A DNA stretch of 64,000 nucleotides. It comes from Methanobrevibacter gottschalkii DSM 11977. GTDB taxonomy: Archaea > Methanobacteriota > Methanobacteria > Methanobacteriales > Methanobacteriaceae. The notes beneath the pieces were generated by a model. It saw only the letters and a program-made list of their open reading frames with translations, was not told where the DNA came from and did no database searches. Where the stretch lies: contig NZ_RKRG01000001.1 of assembly GCF_003814835.1 (NCBI RefSeq), positions 372,001 to 436,000 on the forward strand, read 5' to 3'. The position numbers and the translations under genes are program-made. Below, in pieces: positions 8,914-18,254 of this stretch; positions within the stretch are counted from its first letter, which is position 1; each line of letters begins with the position of its first letter.

Positions 8914-9942
8914 ATGAGAATTTTAGCTATTGATGTTGGAACAGGGACACAAGACATAATGATTTATGATACAGAAAAAGAATTAGAAAACTCAATTAAA
9001 TTGGTTCTACCTTCTCCCCATTTATTTATTTCTCAACAAATAAGAGATATAGAAAACGACATTTACTTCGAAGGAGAAATAATGGGAGGTGGAAAAATAA
9101 AAAAAAGCATTATAGAACACATCGAAAAAGGATACGAAGTAGTTATGGAACCTACATGTGCTAAAACAATACGTGACAATTTAGAACAAGTTAAATCATT
9201 TGGAATTAAAATAGCTGATGAATCAAAAAAGTATAGAAATTATACAAAAATCAAAATGGGTGATATAAACATAACTAAATTATCTAAATTACTATTAGAT
9301 TATGATTTAGAATTTGATTTTGATAAAATTGCAATTGCAGTACAAGATCATGGGTATAGCGAAAATATGGGTGATAGAGATTTTAGATTTGAAAAAATAA
9401 GAGAAAAAATTTCCAAACCAATGTCTCCATTGGAATTCGGATTTACTGATGATTTACCTGAATACTACACAAGAATGAATGCAGTAAGAAGAATTGTTAA
9501 ACATGAAGGAATAGATGAAATTCCTTTAATTATGGATACAAAATTCGCTTCAATAGCTGGAATGTGTTTTGATGAGGTTGCAGAAAAATTAGAAAGTTAT
9601 ATTGTAATAGATATTGGAAATGGACATACAACAGCAGCATCTATAGATGAAGGTAAAATTCAAGGAGTATTCGAACATCATACATCTAGTTTAACTGGAG
9701 AATCACTTGAAAGATACATTAAAAGATTAGCAGATGGAATAATCACCAATGAAGAAGTTTATAACGATCATGGACATGGGGCGCATGTTTTAAATCCAAT
9801 ATCAGAAATTGAAAAAGTAATTGTAAGTGGACCTAAAAGAGAACTAATAGAAAAAACAAATCTTGATTGGCATCATGCTGCTCCCGGTGGAGATGTAATG
9901 ATGACAGGCACTGTTGGTTTAATAAAAACAATATTAGGATGA
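8914..9942 (+). CDS. DUF1786 family protein, ASKHA-type fold
   Basis: A 342-aa protein with two nucleotide-binding-like loops typical of the actin/sugar-kinase fold: AIDVGTGTQDIMIYD at the N-terminus and VIDIGNGHTTAASI near residue 230. This matches DUF1786 of methanogens, sometimes annotated as pyruvate formate-lyase activating-enzyme-like; the function is unknown. I choose ATG 8914 rather than ATG 8869, because a TATA-like ATTTAAAT near 8848-8855 would place the transcript start at or after 8869. A PHP-domain gene follows after 4 bases, suggesting an operon. Confidence 0.8.
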   Translation: MRILAIDVGTGTQDIMIYDTEKELENSIKLVLPSPHLFISQQIRDIENDIYFEGEIMGGGKIKKSIIEHIEKGYEVVMEPTCAKTIRDNLEQVKSFGIKIADESKKYRNYTKIKMGDINITKLSKLLLDYDLEFDFDKIAIAVQDHGYSENMGDRDFRFEKIREKISKPMSPLEFGFTDDLPEYYTRMNAVRRIVKHEGIDEIPLIMDTKFASIAGMCFDEVAEKLESYIVIDIGNGHTTAASIDEGKIQGVFEHHTSSLTGESLERYIKRLADGIITNEEVYNDHGHGAHVLNPISEIEKVIVSGPKRELIEKTNLDWHHAAPGGDVMMTGTVGLIKTILG

Positions 9943-9946
9943 TTAT

Positions 9947-10606
9947 ATGTTTAAAATGGATTCGCATATTCATAGTGAATACTCCTCCGATTCAAATTCA
10001 AAAATTGATGATATTTTAAAAAAAGCAAACAAAGAAAATATTAATATAATATCCATAAGTGACCATGATACTGTAGATGGAACTAGTGAAGTTATGAGAA
10101 AAACAAGAAATACAGATATACTTGCCATCCCCTCTATAGAAATCTCTTCATCAAAAGGCCATATTCTTGGTTTTGGGTGTGAGGAAAAGATACCTAAAGA
10201 CTTACCACCTCAAGAAACAATAGACAGAATTCATGATTTAGGAGGTCTTGCAATTATCCCTCATCCATACTGTTTTTACAGACATGGATTATTGTGTAAA
10301 AGTGACAATGAAAAATTAAAAATAGATGCTATTGAAACAAAAAATGCTAGATTCATTGTTGGATATTGTAATAGAAAAGCTAGGAAATTATCTATAAAAA
10401 AAAATCTACCAGCATTGGGTGCAAGTGATTCACATTATTGGAAATTTGTAGGGGATTGTTATAGTTTAATTGATTGTGAAAAAGATATCGATAGCGTTTT
10501 AAAAGCAATCCTAAAAGGAAAGGTTAAAGCATGCGGAAAAGGCACTTCAAATATTTTACTTTCCAAATACCTACTTGAAAAAAATCTTTTAAAGAAATTT
10601 AAATAA
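9947..10606 (+). CDS. PHP-domain metal-dependent phosphoesterase
   Basis: A 219-aa polymerase-and-histidinol-phosphatase domain protein. All four PHP metal-binding motifs are visible: HIHSEYS near the start, ISDHDTVDG, IPHPYCFYRHG and ASDSHYWK. It spans a single PHP domain and is not fused to a polymerase. Small PHP proteins of this type hydrolyse phosphomonoesters or nucleotide phosphates; the substrate is not evident. It lies 4 bases after the DUF1786 gene and converges on alba. Confidence 0.88.
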   Translation: MFKMDSHIHSEYSSDSNSKIDDILKKANKENINIISISDHDTVDGTSEVMRKTRNTDILAIPSIEISSSKGHILGFGCEEKIPKDLPPQETIDRIHDLGGLAIIPHPYCFYRHGLLCKSDNEKLKIDAIETKNARFIVGYCNRKARKLSIKKNLPALGASDSHYWKFVGDCYSLIDCEKDIDSVLKAILKGKVKACGKGTSNILLSKYLLEKNLLKKFK

Positions 10607-10616
10607 AAAAGAGCAA

Positions 10617-10892
10617 TTATTCACCCTTTTCAATTAAAATTTCAATAATAGATACATTTGTTTTTTCTTTATTATAATTTTCAACTTCTTCTGTGGAAAT
10701 TTTAATATCTGTAACATCGGAAGCAGGAACAAACCTATTTCTGACTATTTCAGCAGCATCAACAGCACGACTAATAGCTTTACCCCTGGCTCTGAGAACA
10801 ACACTATCAGATCCTTCATTAAATTGTGTGACCACAGCTAAAACATAATTCATAACGGGTTTGCTTCCAACAAAAATTGTATTATTCTCCAT
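10617..10892 (-). CDS. albA: Alba, nucleoid DNA/RNA-binding protein
   Basis: Alba is a small dimeric chromatin protein of archaea. The 91 aa carry the family pattern: [21 protein letters not shown], then [24 protein letters not shown], where the basic loop and lysines contact DNA, and a C-terminal strand ([11 protein letters not shown]). It is a single gene facing the PHP gene with a 10-base gap. The roughly 195-base AT-rich leader region (10893-11088) separating it from leuA presumably holds its promoter. Confidence 0.95.
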   Translation of the reverse strand: MENNTIFVGSKPVMNYVLAVVTQFNEGSDSVVLRARGKAISRAVDAAEIVRNRFVPASDVTDIKISTEEVENYNKEKTNVSIIEILIEKGE

Positions 10893-11088
10893 TTAATGTC
10901 ACCATATATTATATTAGTTATTAGATGTATATAAAATTTTACATATATTTGCATATTATTTAAACAAAATATTAAAAATAATAAAAATCCAAAAAATAAT
11001 TAATAATTAAATAAATAAAAATAAAACATAAGTAAGAAAATTAATAAAAAAATTAAAAAAAATATAAAAAATTGAAAAAAATTGAAAT

Positions 11089-12630
11089 TTATAAAATTGA
11101 CCTATTAATTAACAATAATTTATTAATTGAATCTAAAACAGCCAATATACTTGCCATTACAATATCTTGATTAGTTGAACGGCCAGTTGATTTGTTACCA
11201 TCAGAATCAGAACTGATAACAAACACTTCAGCTAATGCATCAGTACCACCAGTAATAGCTTCTAAGTTATATTCTTCCAATTCAATATCCATTGTATCCT
11301 GAATCAATTCACGAATAGCATTTAAAGCTGCATCAACAGGCCCAACTCCAGTACTTGCAGTTTCTTTTTCAACACCATCAATTTCTAGTTTAACAGTAGC
11401 CGTAGGAGAAACATTAGCTCCCATTGAAATACTCAAACCTTTAATAACAATTGGAGTTTCACGTGCAGAAGCAAGTTCTGTAATAGCAATAGCTATTAAA
11501 TCATCATCCGTAACACATTTACCATTATCCCCTAATGATTTAATATTTTTAAATACCTTGTCAAACTGTTTTTCATTCAAATCTATGTGATGTTCTTTTA
11601 ATTTAGCCTTAACAGCATTAGCTCCAGTGTGTTTACCTAAAACGATTTTTCTTGAGTGACCAACCATTTCAGGGGACATTGGTTCATAAGTAGAAGCATT
11701 ATTTAAAATTCCATGAACATGAATTCCGGATTCATGAGCAAATGCATTGTCCCCTACAATTGGTTTATTAACCGGCATTTTAACTCCTGTTAAACGACCA
11801 ACCAAATTAGATAAGCTGTATAATCTAGTAGTATCTAATCCTAAATCAATATTATAAGCAGATTTAAGAGCCATTACCAATTCTTCTAAAGAACAGTTAC
11901 CAGTCCTTTCACCTAATCCATTAATTGTTACATGGGCCTGATTGGCACCACATTCAATAGCGGTTAAAGTATTAGCTGTAGCAAGTCCAAAATCATTATG
12001 AAAATGAACACTAATCGGAGTTTTAAAATTATTTTTAATATCTGTGATTAACTCACGAGTAACAATGGGAGTTAAAACACCGACAGTGTCGGGAATATCT
12101 AAAAAATCAGCACCAGCATCAACAACTTCATTGAATATTTCAAATAGAAAATCTCGTTCAGTTCTTGTTGCATCTTCAGCTGAAAATTCAACAGTAAGGC
12201 CATGATCCTTTGCATAGTCAATAGCCACAACTGAAGAGTGAATAATGTCTTCCTTAGATTTTTTAAGTTTATAATCACGATGCAATGGGGAAGTACCAAT
12301 GAATGTATGAATATAATCCAAATCAGCATCAATGACTGCATCAATGTCTCCTGTTAATGAACGGGCCAAACCGACAAGTCTAGAATCCAGTTCTCTATTT
12401 TTAATTCTTTTTGCAGATTCCATTTCTCCAGGAGATGATGCCGGGAACCCAACTTCAATCTTATCTACACCCAAATTATTAAGTTTCTGTGCGATTTGAA
12501 TTTTTTCATCAACAGTTAAGGCAACACCAGGAGTTTGTTCACCATCTCTCAAAGTAGTATCGAAAATATAAATTTTTTCAGCAAGATTCATATTTTCCTT
12601 TTTTAAAGTTTCAATATTTTTTGCATTCAT
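11089..12630 (-). CDS. leuA: 2-isopropylmalate synthase (LeuA/CimA family)
   Basis: A 513-aa alpha-isopropylmalate-synthase-family enzyme condensing acetyl-CoA with a 2-oxo acid. The HMGL-like barrel carries [21 protein letters not shown] (metal His) and NGLGERTGN. The linker has [16 protein letters not shown], and a C-terminal LeuA allosteric domain ends in [10 protein letters not shown]. The C-terminal domain rules out AksA (about 400 aa). FPASSPGE and IPDTVG point to LeuA rather than citramalate synthase, but CimA cannot be excluded. ATG 12630 is used; ATG 12591, with AAGGA just upstream, is an alternative. leuC, leuD and leuB are at 54-57 kb. Confidence 0.87.
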   Translation of the reverse strand: MNAKNIETLKKENMNLAEKIYIFDTTLRDGEQTPGVALTVDEKIQIAQKLNNLGVDKIEVGFPASSPGEMESAKRIKNRELDSRLVGLARSLTGDIDAVIDADLDYIHTFIGTSPLHRDYKLKKSKEDIIHSSVVAIDYAKDHGLTVEFSAEDATRTERDFLFEIFNEVVDAGADFLDIPDTVGVLTPIVTRELITDIKNNFKTPISVHFHNDFGLATANTLTAIECGANQAHVTINGLGERTGNCSLEELVMALKSAYNIDLGLDTTRLYSLSNLVGRLTGVKMPVNKPIVGDNAFAHESGIHVHGILNNASTYEPMSPEMVGHSRKIVLGKHTGANAVKAKLKEHHIDLNEKQFDKVFKNIKSLGDNGKCVTDDDLIAIAITELASARETPIVIKGLSISMGANVSPTATVKLEIDGVEKETASTGVGPVDAALNAIRELIQDTMDIELEEYNLEAITGGTDALAEVFVISSDSDGNKSTGRSTNQDIVMASILAVLDSINKLLLINRSIL

Positions 12631-12704
12631 AGTAATTACTTCCCTATACTAATAAATTGATTAATAAATTATTAAATTTTTCATTTTTAAAATATATAGA
12701 AAAA

Positions 12705-13910
12705 TTATTTTCTACCTTTTACTTTATGAACAATAACAAGAGCTACAATAACAATAATTATTAAAACAGAAATGGAAAAATACATTTGAGTTGATCCCGG
12801 TACCTCATGTTTATCAATATTTAAAGAATATACATTGCCAGAATCATCTCCAAATATCAAACTGTTACCATTAATTACAGGTGATGAATTAATAGCTGAA
12901 TTAAATAATATTGTTCCTGGATTATATGTAAATTCTTCACTACCAGTATATTTATTCAAAACATACAGATTACCATTATCCGAACCAAAAACAACTAAAT
13001 TATCCTTAATGGCAGGAGTTGATTGTATTTTACCACCAACTGAATGACTCCATTTTATAGTCCCATCCCTATTATCAATACAAGTTAAATTACCTTCATC
13101 AGAACCTATAAAAATATTATTGTCATGATTATCAACAGTAGGTGAAGATAGAACTTTATTATTTAAATCAACTTTCCAATTTAAGGCACCATCCGATTCA
13201 TTTAAACAATAAATATTGCCGTCATTTGATCCGAAAACAATAGTGTCATTGATAAAACTAGGAGAAGATAAAATTTCATCACCAGTAGTGAATTCCCAAT
13301 TTTTATCTTTGTCAGTTCCGATACTATACAACTTACAGTTTGTAGATCCAATATAAATTGTATCATCAACTACAATTGGGGAGGATTTAAGTTCTCCATC
13401 TAATTTTTTATTAAATACAACTTTTCCATTATCCTTATCAAGTCCGTATAAATGACCATCATCACTTCCAAAGTAAATTGTATCTTTATATAAAAAGGGA
13501 GTAGATTCAACATCATCACAATCATAATCCCATATTTCATTATGATTATTTATATTAATAGCTTTAATACCATCTTCAGTTCCAATGAATAATTTATTTG
13601 AGTTAATTATTGGTGAAGAATTAGTATTTGATTCTAAATCAAAATCCCAATCTTTTTCTCCTGTTTCCATATTAATAACTTTCAAAATACCCTGGGTAGA
13701 AACCACATAAATAAAATCTTTATAAACTGCAGGAGATGAATGAATAGGTGATTCCATATTAAAAGTCCAAAGATTAGTTACAAAATCCGAACTTTCTTCT
13801 CTAAATGCATTGTGATCAACTCCACCAGCAAATGAATTCCAATTTGCAGCAGCAATTGGAGAGATTACTAAAAGACAAATCAATATTCCAATAAATAATT
13901 TTTTATACAT
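12705..13910 (-). CDS. Membrane-anchored PQQ-like beta-propeller protein
   Basis: A 401-aa extracytoplasmic protein. An N-terminal signal sequence (KKLFIGILICLLVISPIAAA) is followed by about seven to eight repeats of the type 'SSPVI-N-TIYIGS-DGN-Y-LN', characteristic of PQQ/BamB-like beta-propellers. It ends in a transmembrane helix (YFSISVLIIIVIVALVIV) and a basic tail. It is the last gene of the padR-ABC ATPase-permease unit, 11 bases after the permease, with a strong GGAGG site before its ATG. It may assemble or sense something at the cell surface with the transporter; this is inference. Confidence 0.85.
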   Translation of the reverse strand: MYKKLFIGILICLLVISPIAAANWNSFAGGVDHNAFREESSDFVTNLWTFNMESPIHSSPAVYKDFIYVVSTQGILKVINMETGEKDWDFDLESNTNSSPIINSNKLFIGTEDGIKAININNHNEIWDYDCDDVESTPFLYKDTIYFGSDDGHLYGLDKDNGKVVFNKKLDGELKSSPIVVDDTIYIGSTNCKLYSIGTDKDKNWEFTTGDEILSSPSFINDTIVFGSNDGNIYCLNESDGALNWKVDLNNKVLSSPTVDNHDNNIFIGSDEGNLTCIDNRDGTIKWSHSVGGKIQSTPAIKDNLVVFGSDNGNLYVLNKYTGSEEFTYNPGTILFNSAINSSPVINGNSLIFGDDSGNVYSLNIDKHEVPGSTQMYFSISVLIIIVIVALVIVHKVKGRK

Positions 13911-13921
13911 GTTGAAACCTC

Positions 13922-15076
13922 CTATACGTCCCTATTAAATCTTTTAACACCAATTATAAAGAATAACAATGTAAATCCTAAAAGAACAGCTAAATCTAAC
14001 CATACATCCCCTAATGTTTGACCTTTAAGCATAATTCCCCTCATTGCATCATTTAAATAAGTAAGAGGGAATATATATGCTAATTTCTGTAGAATCCATG
14101 GCATTGTTTCAATAGGATAAAATACACCAGAAATAAACATCATAGGCATTGAAAATGGCATGACCATTTGAACATAATCTTCTTGAGTAGATGTTCTTGC
14201 AGACAACATCATTCCAAATCCAACAAAACATAAAGCTCCAACTACAAGGACTATAAAAGTTTGAAGTATACCTCCTTTTATACTAACATTGAAAAGTAAT
14301 ACAGCCATGAAAATTAATATTAAAGCTCTTAATAACTCAATTAGAAGCTTAGCAGCAATTTTACCTCCAATTACAGTTGAAACAGATGTTGGTGTCATGA
14401 ATAATCTTGCAAGTTCGCCAGTTTCACGTTCACCAGCAATTGTTGCACCCATTCCCATCATACAACTCATCATTACAGTCATACCTAAAATTGCAGGAAC
14501 TAAAAAGTCAATATACTTAATATTACCATAAATTCTATTAATATGTAAGCTAATATCATCTTTAAAGTTATTAAATGAATTTGATATTGATGGATTAATA
14601 TTAGCATCTTTATTTTCAACATTAGTTTGGGAAGCAACCATATTTGAGAGTCTAGAGAATATAGCTTGTGTTGATGAATCTAAAATCTGAGAAGCCATTT
14701 GATCTGATGAATCCAAATACAAAGTAACCGATTTTTGTTGTGTTGAATTATCGTCATAATCAGATGGCAGTATTATAGCTGCTTTAACTTCACCCGAATC
14801 AACACGTTTTTTACCCTCATCCAAATCATCAATAACCTCAATAACCTTATAAGTTTCAGTTGTTTTAATAGTATCTAATGTTAAATCTGTTAAATTACCA
14901 TGACTTTGTGAAACAACAAGAATTGGTAAATCTGTCATTTCGCCACCCATTCCGTAACCAAAAAGTAAAATCATAATTATAGGAAATGCAATAATAGAAA
15001 CTAACCTAGCAGGATGTCTTTTAAGACTAAGTACCTCTTTTTTAATCATCCACCAAAATTTTTTAAACTCTAGCAT
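13922..15076 (-). CDS. ABC-2 type transporter permease
   Basis: The membrane partner of the adjacent ATPase. The layout is the long ABC-2 exporter form: one N-terminal helix (LVSIIAFPIIMILLFGYGMG), a large external domain of about 150 residues, then five helices with the signature IAGERETGELARLFMTPTS. ATG 15076 is chosen over 15118 because GAGGTGG precedes it by 7 bases. It overlaps the ATPase stop by 14 bases, implying translational coupling. The substrate (drug, lipid or polysaccharide) cannot be told. Confidence 0.9.
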   Translation of the reverse strand: MLEFKKFWWMIKKEVLSLKRHPARLVSIIAFPIIMILLFGYGMGGEMTDLPILVVSQSHGNLTDLTLDTIKTTETYKVIEVIDDLDEGKKRVDSGEVKAAIILPSDYDDNSTQQKSVTLYLDSSDQMASQILDSSTQAIFSRLSNMVASQTNVENKDANINPSISNSFNNFKDDISLHINRIYGNIKYIDFLVPAILGMTVMMSCMMGMGATIAGERETGELARLFMTPTSVSTVIGGKIAAKLLIELLRALILIFMAVLLFNVSIKGGILQTFIVLVVGALCFVGFGMMLSARTSTQEDYVQMVMPFSMPMMFISGVFYPIETMPWILQKLAYIFPLTYLNDAMRGIMLKGQTLGDVWLDLAVLLGFTLLFFIIGVKRFNRDV

Positions 15077-16109
15077 TTTCATCCACCTCGGCAGTTGCTT
15101 TAATAAATACATCTTCAAGTGAAGGTTCTTCAGTATAAATAGATTTAATTACACCACCAAAAGAATTAATATCCTTTAAAACATTTTGAACAGCCATGTC
15201 ATCATAACTATCAATTCTTAAATTAATACGACCATTGTGAGCAATCTCAACAGTTTTCACAAAATCAGATGTTTTAATAGCTTCAATAATTTCTTCATTT
15301 TGATTTTTTAAAAGAATAGACATTTTTCTTAAACCAAGATTTCCAATATCTTCTTTAGTAGAAGTTGATATTTTAGTTTCATCAGAAATCTTTCCTAAAG
15401 CTTCTGTCATTTTTTTCTTATTAGCTTCTAAAAGAGAATCTTTAAGACCTTGCGGTGTATCATAAGCCACAAGATTACCTGTATTAATGATTCCAACATT
15501 ATCACAAAGCATATCTACTTCATGCATATCATGTGAACATAAAATTATTGTATGGCCTTCATCATTCAAATCGCGAATTAAATCCCATAAAGTACGTTTA
15601 GTAGTAGGGTCTAGGCCAATAGTAGGTTCATCCAAAAATAAAATATCTGGTCTGTGGACTAAACTAGCAACAAGAGATGCTTTTTGCTTTTGACCACCTG
15701 AAAGTTGACCAACTCGTTTATTCTTAGCATATTTAATATCAACCAATTCCATTAAATCTTCAATACGAGCATCTCTCTCATCTGATGGAATCCCATAATA
15801 GTCAGCGCACATCTGTGAATTTTCCATAACTGTTAAATCCTTGTACAAACTAACTTGTTGAGGAACCATGCCTAAGAGATTTCTAACTTCATCAGGATTT
15901 TTTTCTACATCATATCCCCCAACAACAGCTTTGCCAGAAGTCGGTTGGATTAAACAAGTAAGCATTTTAATTGTTGTTGTTTTTCCAGCACCATTTGGAC
16001 CTAACATTCCGAAAATACTATTATTTGGAATTTTTAAATTAAGAGAATTAACCGCAGTGAAGTTACCGTAAACCTTAGTAAGATTATTAGTTTCAATTGC
16101 GTTTTTCAT
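15063..16109 (-). CDS. ABC transporter ATP-binding protein
   Basis: The ATPase subunit for the ABC-2 permease. Walker A is GPNGAGKTT, the signature is LSGGQKQKASL, Walker B is DILFLDEPTIGLDP, and the switch His is in LCSHDMHE. The C-terminal third (about residues 215-348) is the extension seen in DrrA-type ATPases. ATG 16109 is preferred to 16133 because it matches the usual MKNAIETNNLTKVYG start and has GGGGG about 9 bases upstream. It overlaps the end of the padR gene by 17 bases, so the two are coupled. Confidence 0.93.
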   Translation of the reverse strand: MKNAIETNNLTKVYGNFTAVNSLNLKIPNNSIFGMLGPNGAGKTTTIKMLTCLIQPTSGKAVVGGYDVEKNPDEVRNLLGMVPQQVSLYKDLTVMENSQMCADYYGIPSDERDARIEDLMELVDIKYAKNKRVGQLSGGQKQKASLVASLVHRPDILFLDEPTIGLDPTTKRTLWDLIRDLNDEGHTIILCSHDMHEVDMLCDNVGIINTGNLVAYDTPQGLKDSLLEANKKKMTEALGKISDETKISTSTKEDIGNLGLRKMSILLKNQNEEIIEAIKTSDFVKTVEIAHNGRINLRIDSYDDMAVQNVLKDINSFGGVIKSIYTEEPSLEDVFIKATAEVDENARV

Positions 16110-16500
16110 TAATTTCAACCCCCATATCCCCATAAAAATTTAACCATGCGGGATTATTTGAAATAAAATTAATAATAGAACGAATTTTATCTAAGATTAT
16201 TAATCCTTCATCAGTAATAGAGTAATATTTTACTCTTTTATTATTTTCATTAATATCCCATTCTCCAATGATAAGTCCATTTTTCTCCATTTTTCTCAAA
16301 ATTGGATAGACTTTACTTGAAGTATTTTTAATTTCATAATTAACATCTTCAAAGTTAAAAAATTCATCTAATTTTTTCATTATCCCATAACCATGAATTT
16401 TTTCTTTTGAAATAATCCAAAGAATTAAATTACGGGTTAAACCATTGGAATAATGTTTAATTAACATTGTTTGAGTATCATAAATTTCTTTATCTGTCAT
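16093..16500 (-). CDS. PadR-family transcriptional regulator
   Basis: A 135-aa winged-helix protein. The typical PadR N-terminus is visible (LTRNLILWIISKEKIHGYGIMKKL), with the recognition region NTSSKVYPILRKMEKNGLI and wing KRVKYYSITDEG. It is the first gene of a four-gene unit with the ABC ATPase, permease and PQQ-propeller protein. PadR proteins commonly repress their own efflux operons and respond to exported compounds, so autoregulation is likely but not shown. A short gap to the divergent TIM-barrel gene contains the promoter. Confidence 0.9.
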   Translation of the reverse strand: MTDKEIYDTQTMLIKHYSNGLTRNLILWIISKEKIHGYGIMKKLDEFFNFEDVNYEIKNTSSKVYPILRKMEKNGLIIGEWDINENNKRVKYYSITDEGLIILDKIRSIINFISNNPAWLNFYGDMGVEINEKRN

Positions 16501-16567
16501 ATTTCACCATATGTAAAAATTTGATATATGTTAATATTTATTATATAAATCATACTTATATATAAAC

Positions 16568-17281
16568 ATGAAGTTAGGTTTTACAACTCTTGCATTATTC
16601 ATGGAAGATAACAATAAAATAATAGAACTAGCAAAACAGCACGGATTTGAAATAATTGAAATTCTCGGAGAAGATCCATTTTATGAAAAAGATAAAGGAG
16701 AATTTAAAAATTGTGGAATAGACATGCGAATTCATGCAGCAACAGTAGACATTAATATTGCAAGCCTAAATAAAGGAATAAGAACTGAAAGTATAAAACA
16801 AATGATTCAATGTGGCCATTATGCAGAAAGTATAAATGCAAATACAATAACGCTACATCCCGGAATAATTGGACGTAACGAACCCCGCCTTAGAAAATGG
16901 GCACTTGAAATTGCAGTTGAAAGTATTGGAAAAATAATTGATAACACAAATATTGAAATATCAATTGAAAATATGCCAGTTAGAGGTAAATTTTTAGGAA
17001 ATAAAGTTGAAGAAATTGAAATGATTCAAGAAGAAACAGGTTGCAGCTTAACAATAGATACTGGGCATGGAAACACTTGTGGAAACTTAGAAGAAATGTT
17101 AAATTTAAAAAATATAAGTTATTGTCATTTAAATGATAATAATGGTGTTAAAGACCAACACATTACATTAGGTGAGGGTACACTTGATTTAAATTTACTT
17201 AAAAAAATAGATACAGCAATTATTGAGCTAAATAATTTTAATAATATTTTAAAGAGTAAAAAAGTTATTGAAAACTTATAA
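16568..17281 (+). CDS. Sugar phosphate isomerase/epimerase-like TIM barrel (AP endonuclease family 2)
   Basis: A 237-aa xylose-isomerase-like TIM barrel. Metal-ligand motifs typical of the fold are visible: ITLHPG, ISIENMP, LTIDTGHGN and the late CHLNDNNG...HITLGEG. The protein is shorter than endonuclease IV (about 280 aa) and resembles the IolE/epimerase branch. The specific reaction is unknown. It is probably monocistronic and converges on the HAD gene; the gap between them has a perfect AAGTTA-type palindrome. Confidence 0.82.
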   Translation: MKLGFTTLALFMEDNNKIIELAKQHGFEIIEILGEDPFYEKDKGEFKNCGIDMRIHAATVDINIASLNKGIRTESIKQMIQCGHYAESINANTITLHPGIIGRNEPRLRKWALEIAVESIGKIIDNTNIEISIENMPVRGKFLGNKVEEIEMIQEETGCSLTIDTGHGNTCGNLEEMLNLKNISYCHLNDNNGVKDQHITLGEGTLDLNLLKKIDTAIIELNNFNNILKSKKVIENL

Positions 17282-17315
17282 AATTATTTTTTTAAAGGTT
17301 ATTAGTTATAAATTA

Positions 17316-17329
17316 TAACTTATAAGTTA
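17316..17329. repeat. 14-bp palindrome of AAGTTA type
   Basis: TAACTTATAAGTTA is its own reverse complement and combines the two hexamers of the array upstream of parA. It lies between the convergent TIM-barrel and HAD genes. It could be a transcription-end hairpin or a binding site. Confidence 0.5.
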
Positions 17330-17350
17330 AATTATTATAAAAAATAATCA

Positions 17351-18145
17351 TTAAAAATCAATCATAGTAACTTCAAAAATATCCTCAATGATATGGTCAG
17401 TTTTATCCATTACTTTAGGAGATATCTCTTCCTGTTGTTCTATTGTTAATACGCTAACATCAGCATTTTTAAAAGCTAATAAATCATTAATACCATCCCC
17501 AACCATCATGACTTTATATCCACTATCTTTTAGGATAGAAACAACTTCACATTTACCCCTTGTTGAAACAGTTCCAAAAGCATTATCTTCTGGAATATCA
17601 AGCAGGTTAGCCAGTCTATTAATAGCTCCTTTTCGATCACCTGAAGCAATAAATATTTCAATTCCACGTGATTTTAAAGTTTCAATTGTTTCAAAAACCT
17701 TAGGAAAAAATTTACCAGCAGACGTTATAGTATATGCAATAACCCCTAAATCCATATCAACGATTAATGCAGATCCATTGCATAGTTCCATATTAGGAAC
17801 TTTATCTCTTAAAATATCAAAACCATCAGTAATATCTGCTATGGTAGCAGATTTTTCATTATCAATAATCTCTTTAACTTCAGCTTTAGAAATAGGATTT
17901 GTTGAAAAGCTGACATCAAAATCAATGTTATATTCTCTAATAACACCAGAAATTAAGGTATTCTGATCTAAATCTAATAATTTATTTGTATTAAACTGAA
18001 GTACAACTAAAGCTAAAGCATCAGCAGCATCAATTAAATCTAATGAATTAATATCTGTGAATAAATTACCATTTAAAACATCTTTAATAACTCTATACCT
18101 TTCAATTAATGTTCCAGAATTATCAAATACAACAGCTTTCTTCAT
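17351..18145 (-). CDS. HAD-superfamily hydrolase, soluble P-type ATPase-like
   Basis: A 264-aa haloacid-dehalogenase fold protein. Motif I is VFDNSGTL, motif II is FIASGDRKGA and motif III/IV is MMVGDGINDLLAFKNADV. The DGIND motif and the DxSGT form resemble the phosphorylation domain of P-type ATPases rather than small-molecule phosphatases, which have DxDGT. No transmembrane helix is present. Methanogens have such stand-alone ATPase-like HAD proteins; the substrate is unknown. Confidence 0.82.
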   Translation of the reverse strand: MKKAVVFDNSGTLIERYRVIKDVLNGNLFTDINSLDLIDAADALALVVLQFNTNKLLDLDQNTLISGVIREYNIDFDVSFSTNPISKAEVKEIIDNEKSATIADITDGFDILRDKVPNMELCNGSALIVDMDLGVIAYTITSAGKFFPKVFETIETLKSRGIEIFIASGDRKGAINRLANLLDIPEDNAFGTVSTRGKCEVVSILKDSGYKVMMVGDGINDLLAFKNADVSVLTIEQQEEISPKVMDKTDHIIEDIFEVTMIDF

Positions 18146-18254
18146 GATTAATTATAGTTAGAAAATAATATTTAAAATTATTTAAAAAAAGCAAGTTTAT
18201 TAACCTTAAAAAATAAATTATTAATATTACAAATTACGATTATTAGGTGTTTTA

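Noticed and set aside
10893-11088. Possible small RNA or origin in the AT-rich gap between alba and leuA
   Set aside because: It is simple A/T sequence without boxes, stems or any conserved pattern I could identify.
16908-16918. GCACTTGAAAT in the TIM-barrel gene as an origin box
   Set aside because: It lacks the TTA start of the core and the second element, and encodes a plain ALEI stretch.
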